From Rhodovarius crocodyli (GTDB lineage Bacteria > Pseudomonadota > Alphaproteobacteria > Acetobacterales > Acetobacteraceae), in contig NZ_SACL01000001.1 of the NCBI RefSeq assembly GCF_004005855.1, forward strand, positions 62,001-126,000: 64,000 nt of DNA, in the 5' to 3' direction. Made by a program: the position numbers and the translations under genes. A model generated the notes under the pieces. It was not told where the DNA came from and searched no databases. It saw only the letters and a list, made by a program, of their open reading frames with translations. Shown here one piece after another: positions 34,633-49,371 of this stretch (the first letter of the stretch is position 1; each line of letters starts with the position of its first letter).

Positions 34633-35824
34633 CATCGTCGGCACCGGCCACGCCGCCTGCCAGCTCGCCGCCAGCCTGCGCGAGCGGAAGTACGAGGGCG
34701 ACATCACCCTGATCGGGCGCGAACCCGGCCCCACCTACCAGAAGCCGCTGCTCTCCAAGGGCTTTCTGCTGGGCAAGGTGGCGGAACCCAACCTCGTGCT
34801 GAAGCCCGCCGCCTTTTTCGAGCAGAAGCGCATCGCGGTGATCGAGGCCGAGGTGACGGCCATCGACCGCGCCGCGAAGCAGGTGGCGGGCCTGCCCTAC
34901 GATCATCTGGTGCTGGCCACGGGGGCGGAGAACCGCCGCCTTACCGTGCCCGGCGCCGGGCTGGACGGCGTGGTCATGCTGCGCTCGCAGCCGGAGGCCC
35001 TGGCGCTGCGCGCGCGGCTGGCCGGGACGAAGCGAATTGTCATTGTCGGTGCCGGCTTCATCGGCATGGAGGTGGCGGCTGTGGCCGCCCAGCTGGGGCT
35101 GGAGGTGATCGTCGTGGAGCAGGGCGAGCGCGCCCTGGCCCGCGCGGTGTCGCTGCCGGTCTCGCGCTATCTGCTGGCGCGGCATTGGGCGGGCGGCGTG
35201 CGCTTCCATTTCGGCGCGGCGCTGGCCGGGTTCGAGGGCGAGGGCAGCCTGCGCGCCGTGCACCTGGCCGATGGCACCGTGATCCCCACCACCCTGGCGC
35301 TGGTCGCCATCGGGGTGGTGCCGAACATGGCGCTCGCCGCGCAGGTGGGCCTCGCGACCGGCAACGGCATAGAGGTGGATGCCCGGCTGGCCACCACCGA
35401 CCGCGCCATCCATGCCATCGGCGATGCGGCCGGCTATCCGCACCCGCTGTACGACAACCGGCGCGTGCGGGTGGAATCGATCCAGAACGCCATGGATCAG
35501 GCCCGCTGCCTAGCCCAGACCTTGACCGGCGTGCCCACCGTTTACGCCAAGCTGCCCTGGTTCTGGTCCGACCAGTGGGACATCCGGTTGCAGATCGCGG
35601 GCGTCGGCGCCCCCGGCGACCAGGCGGTGCTGCGCGGCAGCCCGGAGGAAGGGCGTTTCTCCGTCTTCCGCCTGGATGCCGAAGGGCGGCTCAGCGCCGT
35701 CGAATCCATCAACCAGGCGGGCGAGCACATGGCCGCCCGCGCCCTGGTCGCGCGGCGCCCGCGCCTGGAGCCGTCGCAGATCCGCGACCCGGAATTTCCG
35801 TTGCAACAACTGGCCGCGGCGTGA
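34622..35824 (+). CDS. NAD(P)H-dependent ferredoxin reductase (putidaredoxin reductase type)
   Basis: A 400-residue FAD/NAD(P)-binding reductase. FAD-binding motif VVIVGTGHAACQLAASL at the N-terminus, second dinucleotide motif IVIVGAGFIGMEVAAVAAQLG, the AIGDAA motif that closes on FAD, and the family reductase C-terminal domain (PWFWSDQWDIRLQIAG). It reduces the ferredoxin encoded just upstream. The start lies in the second copy of a duplicated ribosome-binding segment. Confidence 0.92.
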   Translation: MNVVIVGTGHAACQLAASLRERKYEGDITLIGREPGPTYQKPLLSKGFLLGKVAEPNLVLKPAAFFEQKRIAVIEAEVTAIDRAAKQVAGLPYDHLVLATGAENRRLTVPGAGLDGVVMLRSQPEALALRARLAGTKRIVIVGAGFIGMEVAAVAAQLGLEVIVVEQGERALARAVSLPVSRYLLARHWAGGVRFHFGAALAGFEGEGSLRAVHLADGTVIPTTLALVAIGVVPNMALAAQVGLATGNGIEVDARLATTDRAIHAIGDAAGYPHPLYDNRRVRVESIQNAMDQARCLAQTLTGVPTVYAKLPWFWSDQWDIRLQIAGVGAPGDQAVLRGSPEEGRFSVFRLDAEGRLSAVESINQAGEHMAARALVARRPRLEPSQIRDPEFPLQQLAAA

Positions 35825-35843
35825 ACCCGGCGAAGGAAACGTC

Positions 35844-36728
35844 ATGACCGAACAGAGTTTGGGCTTCCTGGGCGTGGGAAAGATGGGCAGCCTGATGGCC
35901 CGCCGCCTGGTCGATGCCGGCCACAGGCTGGTGGTGTTCGACCCCTATGCGCCTCCGGTTCCGGGGGCGGTCATCGCCGCCTCCCCGCGTGAGGTCGCCG
36001 ACAAGGCCGAGGTGATTTTCGCCAGCCTGCCCACGCCGGACGCGCTGCGCGCCGCCATGCTGGGGCCGGCCGGCGTGATCCATGGCAGCGCCGTGCACAC
36101 GGTCATCGATACCTCCACCAGCGGTCCGCGCGCGGCGATCGCCGTGGCGGAGGCGTTGTCCCCCAAGGGGATCGCGCTGATCGACTGCCCCGTCAGCGGC
36201 GGCATGAAGGGTGCGCGCGACGGCACGCTGACACTGATGGTCAGCGGCCGCCGGCAGAATGTGGAGGCCGCGCGCGCCCTGCTGGAGGTGATCGGCAAGC
36301 CGCTGTTCGTGGGCGAAACCCCGGGTGCCGCTCAGACCGTGAAGCTCGCCAACAACCTGCTGGTGGGCGCGGCCATGGCCATCACGGCAGAGGCCCTGGT
36401 GATGGGCGTGAAGGCCGGTGTGGACCCGAAGGTGATGTGTGACGTCATCAACGTCAGCAGCGGCCGCAACACCGCGACGGCCGACAAGTTCCCGCGCGGC
36501 GTGCTGACCGGCAGCTTCGATTTCGGCTTCTCGCTGGGGCTTTGCTACAAGGATGTGCGCCTGTGCCTGGACGAGGCCGAGGCGCTGGGCGTGCCCACCC
36601 CGGTGGGCGCCGCCGTGCGCCAGGCCTTCGCCGTGGCCCAGGCCCTGCATGGCGGCGACGCCGATTTCACCGCCATCGTGAAGCCGGTGGAGGAATGGGC
36701 GGGGGTGGAAGTCCGCAGCGCGCGATAA
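35844..36728 (+). CDS. NAD(P)-binding 3-hydroxyisobutyrate dehydrogenase-family protein
   Basis: A 294-residue beta-hydroxyacid dehydrogenase: N-terminal nucleotide motif GFLGVGKMGSLMARRL, substrate-binding DCPVSGGMKGA, and the catalytic lysine in VKLANNLL. Family members oxidise 3-hydroxyisobutyrate, tartronate semialdehyde and similar 3-hydroxy acids. GAAGGAAAC precedes the ATG by a normal distance. Last gene of the amidohydrolase-ferredoxin unit, 19 nt after the reductase. Confidence 0.88.
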   Translation: MTEQSLGFLGVGKMGSLMARRLVDAGHRLVVFDPYAPPVPGAVIAASPREVADKAEVIFASLPTPDALRAAMLGPAGVIHGSAVHTVIDTSTSGPRAAIAVAEALSPKGIALIDCPVSGGMKGARDGTLTLMVSGRRQNVEAARALLEVIGKPLFVGETPGAAQTVKLANNLLVGAAMAITAEALVMGVKAGVDPKVMCDVINVSSGRNTATADKFPRGVLTGSFDFGFSLGLCYKDVRLCLDEAEALGVPTPVGAAVRQAFAVAQALHGGDADFTAIVKPVEEWAGVEVRSAR

Positions 36729-36800
36729 GCCGCAGTTCGGCGCACAATCCCGTCAAACCGCAGGCGGTCATCGTCGTTTCCGTGCTGGAGGACCGACGGA

Positions 36801-37811
36801 ATGAACCGGTTGTGGAAATTGTCGCGCGACACGGTCGAAGGCTTCTTCGCCGATGACTGCCTGACGCGCGCCGCCAGCATCGCCTATTTCACGCTGTTCT
36901 CGATGGGCCCGCTGCTGTTCATCGCGACCGGCCTGGCCGAGACCATCTTCGGCGCCGAGCAGGTGCGCCAGGCCACGCTGCGCCAGCTGACGGACCTGCT
37001 GGGCAGCGCCGCCGCGCGGGATGTGCATGAGATGGCGGGCCGCGCGCTCGGCAATACGCATGGCAAGTTCGCCGTGGCTGTCGGCCTGGTCACCCTGATG
37101 CTCACGGCGGCCGGCGCCTTCGGTGCCTTGCAGAACGCCCTGAACGCCGTCTGGAAGACCGAGGTGCCCGAGGGCGAGACCATCATGCAGACGGTCACGC
37201 ATTTCATGCGCGCCAAGGCCTCGGCCATCGGGCTGGTGGCGGCGACGGGCTTCGTGCTGATCGCCTCGCTGGCGGTGAATGCGGGGCTCGCGGCGCTCGG
37301 CACCTGGATCGAGCAGTCGATGCCGGGCGGGCCGGTGCTGGCCTCCGTGATGAACACGGTGGTTTCCGTCGTCATCCTGATGCTGCTGTTCAGCGCCATC
37401 TACAAGGTGCTGCCCGACCGCCGGCTGGCCTGGGGCGACGTGTTCGTGGGCGCGGCCGCCACGGCCGTGCTGTTCACCGCCGGCAAATACGCGATCGGGC
37501 TGTATCTGGGCGGGTCGCGGCTGGCCGCGGATTTCGGGGCGGCGGGCACGATGATCATCGTGCTGGTCTGGCTCTACTACTCCTCCGTCATCTTCCTGAT
37601 GGGTGCCGAGTTCACCCGCGCCTGGGCCAGCCGACTGGGTTCCCGCCAGCTGGCCCCGGTGCCCGCGCGCCCCGAGGACATGCCCGTTCCGCACCGCGCG
37701 GGCGGGGTGGACGGGGCGGTCGCGGTCGCCTGCATCTTCGCGCTGCTGCCCTTCGCGGCGGGTCTTTCCCTCGGCTCGAAGCTGACCCGCGCGGTGGGGG
37801 GGCGGCGCTAG
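36801..37811 (+). CDS. YihY/virulence-factor BrkB family inner-membrane protein
   Basis: A 336-residue protein with the YihY/BrkB pattern: DCLTRAASIAYFTLFSMGPLLF near the N-terminus, FGALQNALNAVWKTE, several hydrophobic helices, and the conserved YKVLPDRRLAWGDVFVGAAATAVLFTAGKYAIGLY segment. About six membrane helices are evident, with a seventh hydrophobic stretch at the C-terminus. Function of the family is not established (early RNase BN naming was wrong). It stands alone between two operons, 72 nt after the dehydrogenase gene. Confidence 0.88.
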   Translation: MNRLWKLSRDTVEGFFADDCLTRAASIAYFTLFSMGPLLFIATGLAETIFGAEQVRQATLRQLTDLLGSAAARDVHEMAGRALGNTHGKFAVAVGLVTLMLTAAGAFGALQNALNAVWKTEVPEGETIMQTVTHFMRAKASAIGLVAATGFVLIASLAVNAGLAALGTWIEQSMPGGPVLASVMNTVVSVVILMLLFSAIYKVLPDRRLAWGDVFVGAAATAVLFTAGKYAIGLYLGGSRLAADFGAAGTMIIVLVWLYYSSVIFLMGAEFTRAWASRLGSRQLAPVPARPEDMPVPHRAGGVDGAVAVACIFALLPFAAGLSLGSKLTRAVGGRR

Positions 37812-37890
37812 CGGGGCAACCTCTCGCCTGCCGGGCGGTTAACACCTTGTCCGCCCATTGAGCCGGACCCGGAAAGAGAGGTGCAGATCA

Positions 37891-40800
37891 TTGCCCGGAG
37901 CCGCTCCGCCCCACTCGCTGTATTACTTCCATCACCTGCTCGCGGGCCCGCCGGATGGCTGGCCCGATGAGTTCGCCCGCATCGCGGCGCTGGGCTTCGA
38001 CGCCGTGGTGCTGGCGCCGCCCTTCGCCACCGGGCGGGACGGCTCGGTGTTCCTGGCGGCTGATCACGGGCGGCTGCACGCGGCGCTGGGCGGCGGCCCC
38101 GCCACCGAGGGGTTGAGCCGCTTCGCCGCCATGGCGCGCGAGGCAGGGCTCGCCCTGCTGCTGGACCTGACGACGGACCGGCTGGACAGCGATGCCGTGC
38201 TGCTGCGCGAACACCCCGAATGGGCGCTGCCCGACCCGCGCGCGGAGCTTCCGCCGGACCCGAGGCAGGAGATCAATGCCGGCCGGCGCGTGGCCGCCCC
38301 GCGCGACTGGTGGCGCGCCCGCATGGCGGAATGGGCAGCGGCTGGTGTCGCGGGCTTCCGCTGCCTGGACGCAGGGGCGGGCGGCGCGTTCTGGGGCGGG
38401 CTGATCCGTGACCTGCGGGAGGATGCCGCCCAGCTGACATTCATCGCCTGGACGCAAGGCACGGGCGCCGCCCAGGCCGCGGATCTCGAAGGATGCGGCT
38501 TCGATCTCGTTTCCTCCTCCCTGCCCTGGTGGGATTACCGCGCGGCGTGGCTCGGCGAGGAAGCCCGGCGCCTCGCGCGGATCGCGCCGCCGCTGGCCAT
38601 GCCAGAGACGCCCTTCGCCCGCCGCCTGGCGGCGAACAGCGCCGACCGCCGGCAGGCCGTGCGTCAGGCCCGACGCGCGCTGCGCTTCGCCGCCCTTTCG
38701 GGTTCCGCCTGGCTGATGCCCATGGGCTTCGAGTTCGGTGACCTGCACCGGATGGGCCATGGCATGGGCCAGTCACGGGACTTCGCGGCGCTGCGGCAGG
38801 CCCCGCGCCTGGACCTGCGGGAGGCGGTGCGCGAGGCGAACCAGGAACGCCGCACGCATGGCCTGGCCGGCAAGGGCGCGCTGCTGTCCGGCCCTGGCTC
38901 GCCCGTGACGGTGCTGGGCACGGGGTCCGCGCTGCTGCTCGCCAACCCGTCCCTGACGCGGCCCGCGGCCGTCGCGCCCTCGCAGCTGCTGACGCTGCTG
39001 CCCGAACCGGCCTCAGGGCCGGAAGCGCCCGTGACCCTCGCCCCCGGCGAGGTGCGCATGCTGGCCATCAGGCCGACCCGGCCGGTCATCCTGCGGCCTG
39101 AGGCCTCCCGCCGCGGCGCCTCGGCCGCGGCCGCCGCCCCGCGCATCGCCATCGAGGCCGTGCGTCCGGCCGTCGATGCCGGGCGCTTCCCGGTCAAACG
39201 CATCGTGGGCCACCCCGTGACCGTCACGGCCGATGTGTTCACCGATGGCGCGACGAAGCTCGCCGTGCGCCTGCTCTGGCGCCCCGCCAATGAGAAGGCC
39301 TGGCGCGAGGTGCCCATGCGGCCCGGCGTGAATGACAGCTACGCCGCGGAGTTCGTGCCTGACCGCGTGGGCCGCCATCTCTATGGCGTCTGCGCCTGGG
39401 TGGATTTCTACGCGGCCTTTCTCGATGAGATCACGAAGAAGCACGCGGCCGGCGTCGATATCGCGCTGGAGCGGCAGGAGGGCATGGCCCTGCTGGAAGC
39501 CGCCAGGACGAACCTGCCGCGCGCCGAGGCCGCCGAGATCGCGGCACTGTTGAAGGCCCTGCCGCTGGCCGGTGCCGCAGAGGCGGTCGAGCTGTTCGCC
39601 ATGCCGCGCGTCATCACCCTGACCACCAAGGCGGACCGCCGCCCGTTCGAGACGATGCCCGACCCGCTGGTGCTGGATGTCGAGCGCCGGGCCGCGGGCT
39701 TCGCCTCCTGGTACGAGATCTTCCCGCGCTCCCAGAGCGGCGACCCGGCGCGGCACGGCACCTTCGACGACGTGATCGCCCAGTTGCCGCGCGTGCGGGA
39801 AATGGGCTTCGACGTGCTGTATTTCCCGCCGATCCATCCGATCGGGCGCAAGAACCGCAAGGGTCGGAACAACTCCCTGACCGCCGGGCCGGATGACCCC
39901 GGCAGCCCCTATGCCATCGGCGCCGAGGCCGGCGGGCATGATGCCGTGCAGCCGGAACTCGGCACGCTGGAGGATTTCCGGCGGCTGGTGGCGGCGGCGG
40001 CCGAACATGGGCTGGAACTGGCGCTGGACTTCGCCATCCAGTGCTCACCCGACCACCCGTGGCTGCGCGAGCACCCAGGCTGGTTCGCCTATCGCCCGGA
40101 CGGCTCCATCCGCTTCGCCGAGAACCCGCCGAAGAAATACGAGGACATCGTCAACGTCGATTTCTACGCCAGGGACGCGGTGCCCGAGCTGTGGATCGCG
40201 CTGCGCGACGTGGTGCTGTTGTGGGCCGGCATGGGCGTGAAGCTGTTCCGCGTGGACAACCCGCACACCAAGCCCCTGCCCTTCTGGGAGTGGATGATCG
40301 CGGAAGTACGCGCCCGCGACCCGGACTGCGTGTTCCTGTCCGAGGCCTTTACCCGGCCCAAGGTCATGTACCGGCTGGCTAAGGCCGGCTTCTCGCAATC
40401 CTACACCTACTTCACCTGGCGCAATGAGGCCTGGGAGCTGGGCCAGTACATGCGGGAGCTGAACGAGGCGCCGGTCGCGGATTTCTTCCGCCCGCATTTC
40501 TTCGTCAACACGCCGGACATCAACCCGACCTTCCTGCAGCATTCGGGCCGCCCCGGGCATCTGATCCGCGCGGCGCTGGCGGCCACGCTGTCCGGGCTGT
40601 GGGGCGTCTACAACGGGTTCGAGCTGTGCGAGGCGACCCCGGTGAAGCCCGGCAAGGAGGAATACCTCGACAGCGAGAAATACGAGCTGCGCGCCTGGGA
40701 CCACGACCGGCCGGGCCACATCCGGGCCGAGATCACCGCGCTGAACCGCCTGCGTCGGGAGAACCCCGCGCTGCAGAGCCATCTCGGCACCACCATCCTC

Positions 40801-41079
40801 AACGCCGGCCATGGCGGGATGATGCTGTTCGCGAAGGCGACGCCCGATCGCTCCAACATCGTGCTGGTCGCGGTGACGATGGACCCGCGCGACCCGATCG
40901 AGGGCCATATCGAGCTGCCGCAGCACGTCATGGGCCTGGGCTGGGGCGCGCCCATCCTGGCCGAGGACCTGATCGCCGGCGGCACCCGGCGCTGGGAGGG
41001 ATCGCACCGAACCCTGCGCCTCGACCCGCACGCCCTGCCCTATGCCATCTGGCGCCTCAGCGCCGCAGACGAGGCCTGA
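37891..41079 (+). CDS. glgE: Alpha-1,4-glucan:maltose-1-phosphate maltosyltransferase with N-terminal extension
   Basis: GlgE transfers maltosyl units from maltose-1-phosphate to growing alpha-1,4-glucan. The C-terminal ~645 residues carry the family hallmarks: ENPPKKYEDIVNVDF, the nucleophile Asp ~789 in RVDNPH, the acid/base Glu ~818 in FLSEAF, and HFFVNTPDIN. In front lies a ~415-residue extension that resembles a degenerate GH13 barrel (ALGFDAVVLAPPF, GVAGFRCLDAG, MPMGFEFGDLHR) without a clear catalytic set. The total ~1062 residues compares with ~660-700 for simple GlgE. There is no ATG near the start: TTG at 37891 after GAGAGG is preferred over TTG at 37858. It is upstream of treS-mak and glgB. 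Confidence 0.9.
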   Translation: MPGAAPPHSLYYFHHLLAGPPDGWPDEFARIAALGFDAVVLAPPFATGRDGSVFLAADHGRLHAALGGGPATEGLSRFAAMAREAGLALLLDLTTDRLDSDAVLLREHPEWALPDPRAELPPDPRQEINAGRRVAAPRDWWRARMAEWAAAGVAGFRCLDAGAGGAFWGGLIRDLREDAAQLTFIAWTQGTGAAQAADLEGCGFDLVSSSLPWWDYRAAWLGEEARRLARIAPPLAMPETPFARRLAANSADRRQAVRQARRALRFAALSGSAWLMPMGFEFGDLHRMGHGMGQSRDFAALRQAPRLDLREAVREANQERRTHGLAGKGALLSGPGSPVTVLGTGSALLLANPSLTRPAAVAPSQLLTLLPEPASGPEAPVTLAPGEVRMLAIRPTRPVILRPEASRRGASAAAAAPRIAIEAVRPAVDAGRFPVKRIVGHPVTVTADVFTDGATKLAVRLLWRPANEKAWREVPMRPGVNDSYAAEFVPDRVGRHLYGVCAWVDFYAAFLDEITKKHAAGVDIALERQEGMALLEAARTNLPRAEAAEIAALLKALPLAGAAEAVELFAMPRVITLTTKADRRPFETMPDPLVLDVERRAAGFASWYEIFPRSQSGDPARHGTFDDVIAQLPRVREMGFDVLYFPPIHPIGRKNRKGRNNSLTAGPDDPGSPYAIGAEAGGHDAVQPELGTLEDFRRLVAAAAEHGLELALDFAIQCSPDHPWLREHPGWFAYRPDGSIRFAENPPKKYEDIVNVDFYARDAVPELWIALRDVVLLWAGMGVKLFRVDNPHTKPLPFWEWMIAEVRARDPDCVFLSEAFTRPKVMYRLAKAGFSQSYTYFTWRNEAWELGQYMRELNEAPVADFFRPHFFVNTPDINPTFLQHSGRPGHLIRAALAATLSGLWGVYNGFELCEATPVKPGKEEYLDSEKYELRAWDHDRPGHIRAEITALNRLRRENPALQSHLGTTILNAGHGGMMLFAKATPDRSNIVLVAVTMDPRDPIEGHIELPQHVMGLGWGAPILAEDLIAGGTRRWEGSHRTLRLDPHALPYAIWRLSAADEA

Positions 41080-41081
41080 AC

Positions 41082-46533
<5,452 letters not shown>

Positions 46534-46576
46534 AGCGGGCGGGGCTTGGACATCGGGGCGAAACTGGCCGATCGTG

Positions 46577-46595
46577 GGGTTCCCCTTCGGAACCC
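46577..46595 (+). terminator. Short hairpin between glgB and the M20 gene
   Basis: GGGTTCC (46577-46583) pairs with GGAACCC (46589-46595) around a 5-nt CCTTC loop. It lies 44 nt after the glgB stop and 8 nt before the M20 start. There is no T-run, so it is a weak terminator candidate and could also affect translation of the downstream gene. Confidence 0.35.
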
Positions 46596-46602
46596 GCCCG
46601 CC

Positions 46603-47799
46603 ATGACCGACGACACCAAGGCCCGCCTGGACGCCCTGCACCCCGAGCTGGTGGCCATCCGCCGCGACATCCACGCCCACCCGGAAATGGGCATGGAGGA
46701 GGTCCGCACCTCGGCCCTGGTGGCCGAAAAGCTGCGCGGCTGGGGGCTGGAGGTGACGGAGGGCGTGGGCAAATACGGCGTGGTCGCCACGCTGAAGGGC
46801 CGCAACCCCGGCCAGCGCGCCATCGGGCTGCGGGCGGACATGGATGCGCTGTCGATCACGGAGGCGACGGGCCTGCCCCATGCCTCGACGAACCCCGGCG
46901 TGATGCATGCCTGCGGCCATGACGGCCACACCACCATGCTGCTGGGTGCCGCCAAGATGCTGAAGGATGACCCGGATTTCGGCGGCACCGTCCATTTCAT
47001 CTTCCAGCCGGCCGAAGAAGGGCGCGGCGGCGCCAAGGCGATGATCGAGGACGGGCTGTTCGAGCGTTTCCCGGTCGATGCCGTCTATGGCCTGCACAAC
47101 AAGCCCAACCGCGCGCTCGGCACCTTCGCCATCCAGCCCGGCCCCGCCATGGCCGCCGGAGACCGCTGGACCGTGACCTTCCGCGGCACGGGCGGGCATG
47201 GCGGGTCCACCCCGCATCTGGCCACCGACGTCACGGTGGTGACGGCCCAGTTCATCCTGGCGGTGCAGACAATCATCTCCCGAAACGTGGCCGCCATCGA
47301 TTCCGCCGTGATCAGCGTGGGCGCGATCCATGGCGGGTCCATGGCCTCGACCAACGTCATGCCGGCGGAGATGGTGATCGGCGGCACCGCGCGTTCCTTC
47401 ACCGAGGAAGTGCGCGACATCATGGAAACCCGCATGCGGGAGCTGGCGGCCGGCATCGCCGCCGTGAACGGCTGCACGGCCGAGGTCGAGTATCTGCGGC
47501 GCGGCACGGCGGTGGTGAACCACGCCGAACAGACCGCCATCGCCGCGAAGGCCGCCGCCGATGTGGTGGGCGAGGCCCAGGTGAACCCCAACGCGGGCCC
47601 CGTGACGGGCGGCGAGGATTTCTCGCTGATGCTGAAGGCGCGCCCCGGTTCCTTCATGTTCATGGGCATCGGCGCGGGTGGTGCTTCCTCCGAGGGGCTG
47701 CACACGCCGACCTATGACTTCAACGACGACGCCATTCCGCTGGGCGTATCCTACTGGCTGAGCCTGGTGCGGCAGGAGCTGGGGCCGGTGGAGGGGTAG
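46603..47799 (+). CDS. M20-family amidohydrolase (hippurate hydrolase / N-acyl-amino-acid deacylase type)
   Basis: A 398-residue di-metal aminoacylase-type hydrolase. Visible motifs: IRRDIHAHPEMGMEE at the N-terminus, GLRADMDALSI, the MHACGHDGHTTMLLGAA metal block, FQPAEEGRGGAK and TGGEDFSLML near the C-terminus. These enzymes remove acyl groups from N-acyl amino acids or hydrolyse related amides. The ATG at 46603 is chosen over the longer frame because the standard N-terminus starts there. It starts 69 nt after glgB and begins the second catabolic block. Confidence 0.9.
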   Translation: MTDDTKARLDALHPELVAIRRDIHAHPEMGMEEVRTSALVAEKLRGWGLEVTEGVGKYGVVATLKGRNPGQRAIGLRADMDALSITEATGLPHASTNPGVMHACGHDGHTTMLLGAAKMLKDDPDFGGTVHFIFQPAEEGRGGAKAMIEDGLFERFPVDAVYGLHNKPNRALGTFAIQPGPAMAAGDRWTVTFRGTGGHGGSTPHLATDVTVVTAQFILAVQTIISRNVAAIDSAVISVGAIHGGSMASTNVMPAEMVIGGTARSFTEEVRDIMETRMRELAAGIAAVNGCTAEVEYLRRGTAVVNHAEQTAIAAKAAADVVGEAQVNPNAGPVTGGEDFSLMLKARPGSFMFMGIGAGGASSEGLHTPTYDFNDDAIPLGVSYWLSLVRQELGPVEG

Positions 47800-47806
47800 C
47801 CCAGGC

Positions 47807-47820
47807 GGGCGGCGCCGCCC
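47807..47820 (+). terminator. GC palindrome after the M20 gene
   Basis: GGGCGGCGCCGCCC is a perfect 14-bp palindrome 8 nt after the M20 stop. It can fold only as a short tight hairpin and has no T-run, so it is a low-confidence terminator. The rest of the 184-bp gap to the next gene holds a TTGACA at 47828-47833 without a matching -10, and an inverted pair TATGAC (47838-47843) / GTCATA (47861-47866). Confidence 0.3.
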
Positions 47821-47983
47821 TGCTCGCTTGACAGCTCTATGACTGCCACTCAAGCTGATTGTCATACGGAGGACATGCCGAAGGTTCACCGGCCCCACAC
47901 CCCTTGAGCAGGGGAGAGGAGGCTGTTGATGTCGTGCGAAATTCCGGCGCGAACTGCGCCCGCTGGCCAGGCATGACCCGGCC

Positions 47984-49333
47984 ATGATGAACCTCATCAT
48001 GATGCCCAACGCCACCGGCGCGCATCTGGGCGGCTGGCGGCACCCCGACGCCTGGACCGACACCGTGATGAACCTCGGCCATGTGGTCGAGGCCGCGCAG
48101 ATCGCGGAGCGCGGCAAGTTCGACGCGGTGTTCCTGGCCGACGGCAATGCAGTGCGCGAGATGGACAAGCCCGCCCTGTTCGCCGCCAATTTCCCTTCCG
48201 CCCGCCCTGCCGGCTTCGAGCCCGCGACGGTGCTCTCGGCGGTGGCGATGAAGACCGAGAAGATTGGCCTGGTGGCCACCACCACCACCAGCTACGACGA
48301 GCCGTATTCGGTCGCCCGCCGGTTTGCCTCCATCGACCACATCAGCAACGGCCGCGCCGGCTGGAACGTGGTCACCAGCCAGTATGCCGGCGATGCGCTG
48401 AACTACTCACGCGACGAGAATTTCGGCCGCGACGAGCGCTATGACCGCGCCGAGGAATTCGTCGAGGTCGTGAAGGGCCTGTGGGACAGCTGGGACGAGG
48501 ACGCCTTCCCGCAGGACAAGGCGACGGGCCAGTACCTGGACCCCGGCAAGGTTCACACCCTGAACCACAAGGGCACCCATTTCTCGGTGAAGGGGCCGCT
48601 GAACATCGCGCGCCCGCCGCAGGGCCACCCGCTGATCTTCATGGCCGGGCAGTCGGACCGGGGCCGCGAACTGGCGGCCAAGCAGGCGGATGCCATGTTC
48701 GGCGCGGGCGATTCCATGGAGAGCTGCCAGCGCGCCTATGCCGACATCAAGTCGCGCATGGCCAAATACGGCCGCGCGCCGGATGAGCTGCGCTTCATCC
48801 CCGGCATTTCCATCTTCGTGGGCCGCACGGAAAAGGAAGCCGACGACTTCTACCGCGAATTGCAGGACCTGATCTCGCCGACACTCGGCGTGCATTACCT
48901 CTCCAAGATCGTGGACCGCGACCTGACGCAGTTCGACCTGGACGAGGAACTGCCAGAGGTGCCCGCGACCGTGAAAAGCGGCACCAGCCTGCGCACCTAC
49001 GTCATCGAGATGGCCCGGCGGGAGAAGCTGACCATCCGCCAGACCTACCAGCGGGTGGTGCCGGCCCTCGGCAGCCCGGTGGTGAAGGGCACGCCCGCCC
49101 AGGTCGCGGACAAGCTGGAGGAATGGTACCGCGGCAAGGCCTGCGACGGGTTCATGATCTCCAATCCCGTCATGCCGCGCGCCCTGCTCAATTTCGTGGG
49201 CATGGTGGTGCCAGAGCTTCAGAAGCGCGGCCTGTTCCGCAAGGACTATGAGGGCGACACGCTGCGCCAGCGCATGGGCCTGCCGACACCTGCCAGCCGC
49301 TACACCTCGCAGGGCGGCCTCGCCGCCGAATAA
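47984..49333 (+). CDS. LLM-class flavin-dependent monooxygenase (NtaA/SnaA/DszA type)
   Basis: A 449-residue bacterial-luciferase-like oxygenase that uses reduced FMN from a separate reductase. It has HLGGWRHPDAW, FDAVFLADG, EPATVLSAVAMKTEKIGL, the GRAGWNVVTS pattern and PLIFMAGQSDRGRELAAKQAD typical of the nitrilotriacetate/desulfurisation branch. Substrates of this branch are aminopolycarboxylates, sulfones or amines. No partner flavin reductase gene is in the window. Start codons are two adjacent ATGs at 47984; the site upstream is weak. Confidence 0.88.
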   Translation: MMNLIMMPNATGAHLGGWRHPDAWTDTVMNLGHVVEAAQIAERGKFDAVFLADGNAVREMDKPALFAANFPSARPAGFEPATVLSAVAMKTEKIGLVATTTTSYDEPYSVARRFASIDHISNGRAGWNVVTSQYAGDALNYSRDENFGRDERYDRAEEFVEVVKGLWDSWDEDAFPQDKATGQYLDPGKVHTLNHKGTHFSVKGPLNIARPPQGHPLIFMAGQSDRGRELAAKQADAMFGAGDSMESCQRAYADIKSRMAKYGRAPDELRFIPGISIFVGRTEKEADDFYRELQDLISPTLGVHYLSKIVDRDLTQFDLDEELPEVPATVKSGTSLRTYVIEMARREKLTIRQTYQRVVPALGSPVVKGTPAQVADKLEEWYRGKACDGFMISNPVMPRALLNFVGMVVPELQKRGLFRKDYEGDTLRQRMGLPTPASRYTSQGGLAAE

Positions 49334-49371
49334 CCCCCTTCGCCAACGCCTTCTCACCGGGAGAGATCGGC

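Noticed and set aside
37833-37856. GGGCGG/CCGCCC inverted pair after the YihY-family gene as a terminator
   Set aside because: Only six pairs with a 12-nt loop and no T-run; too weak in DNA this GC-rich.
47828-47866. TTGACA and the TATGAC/GTCATA pair as a promoter of the LLM monooxygenase
   Set aside because: No -10 at a sensible distance from the TTGACA and the inverted pair is short; kept only as a remark.
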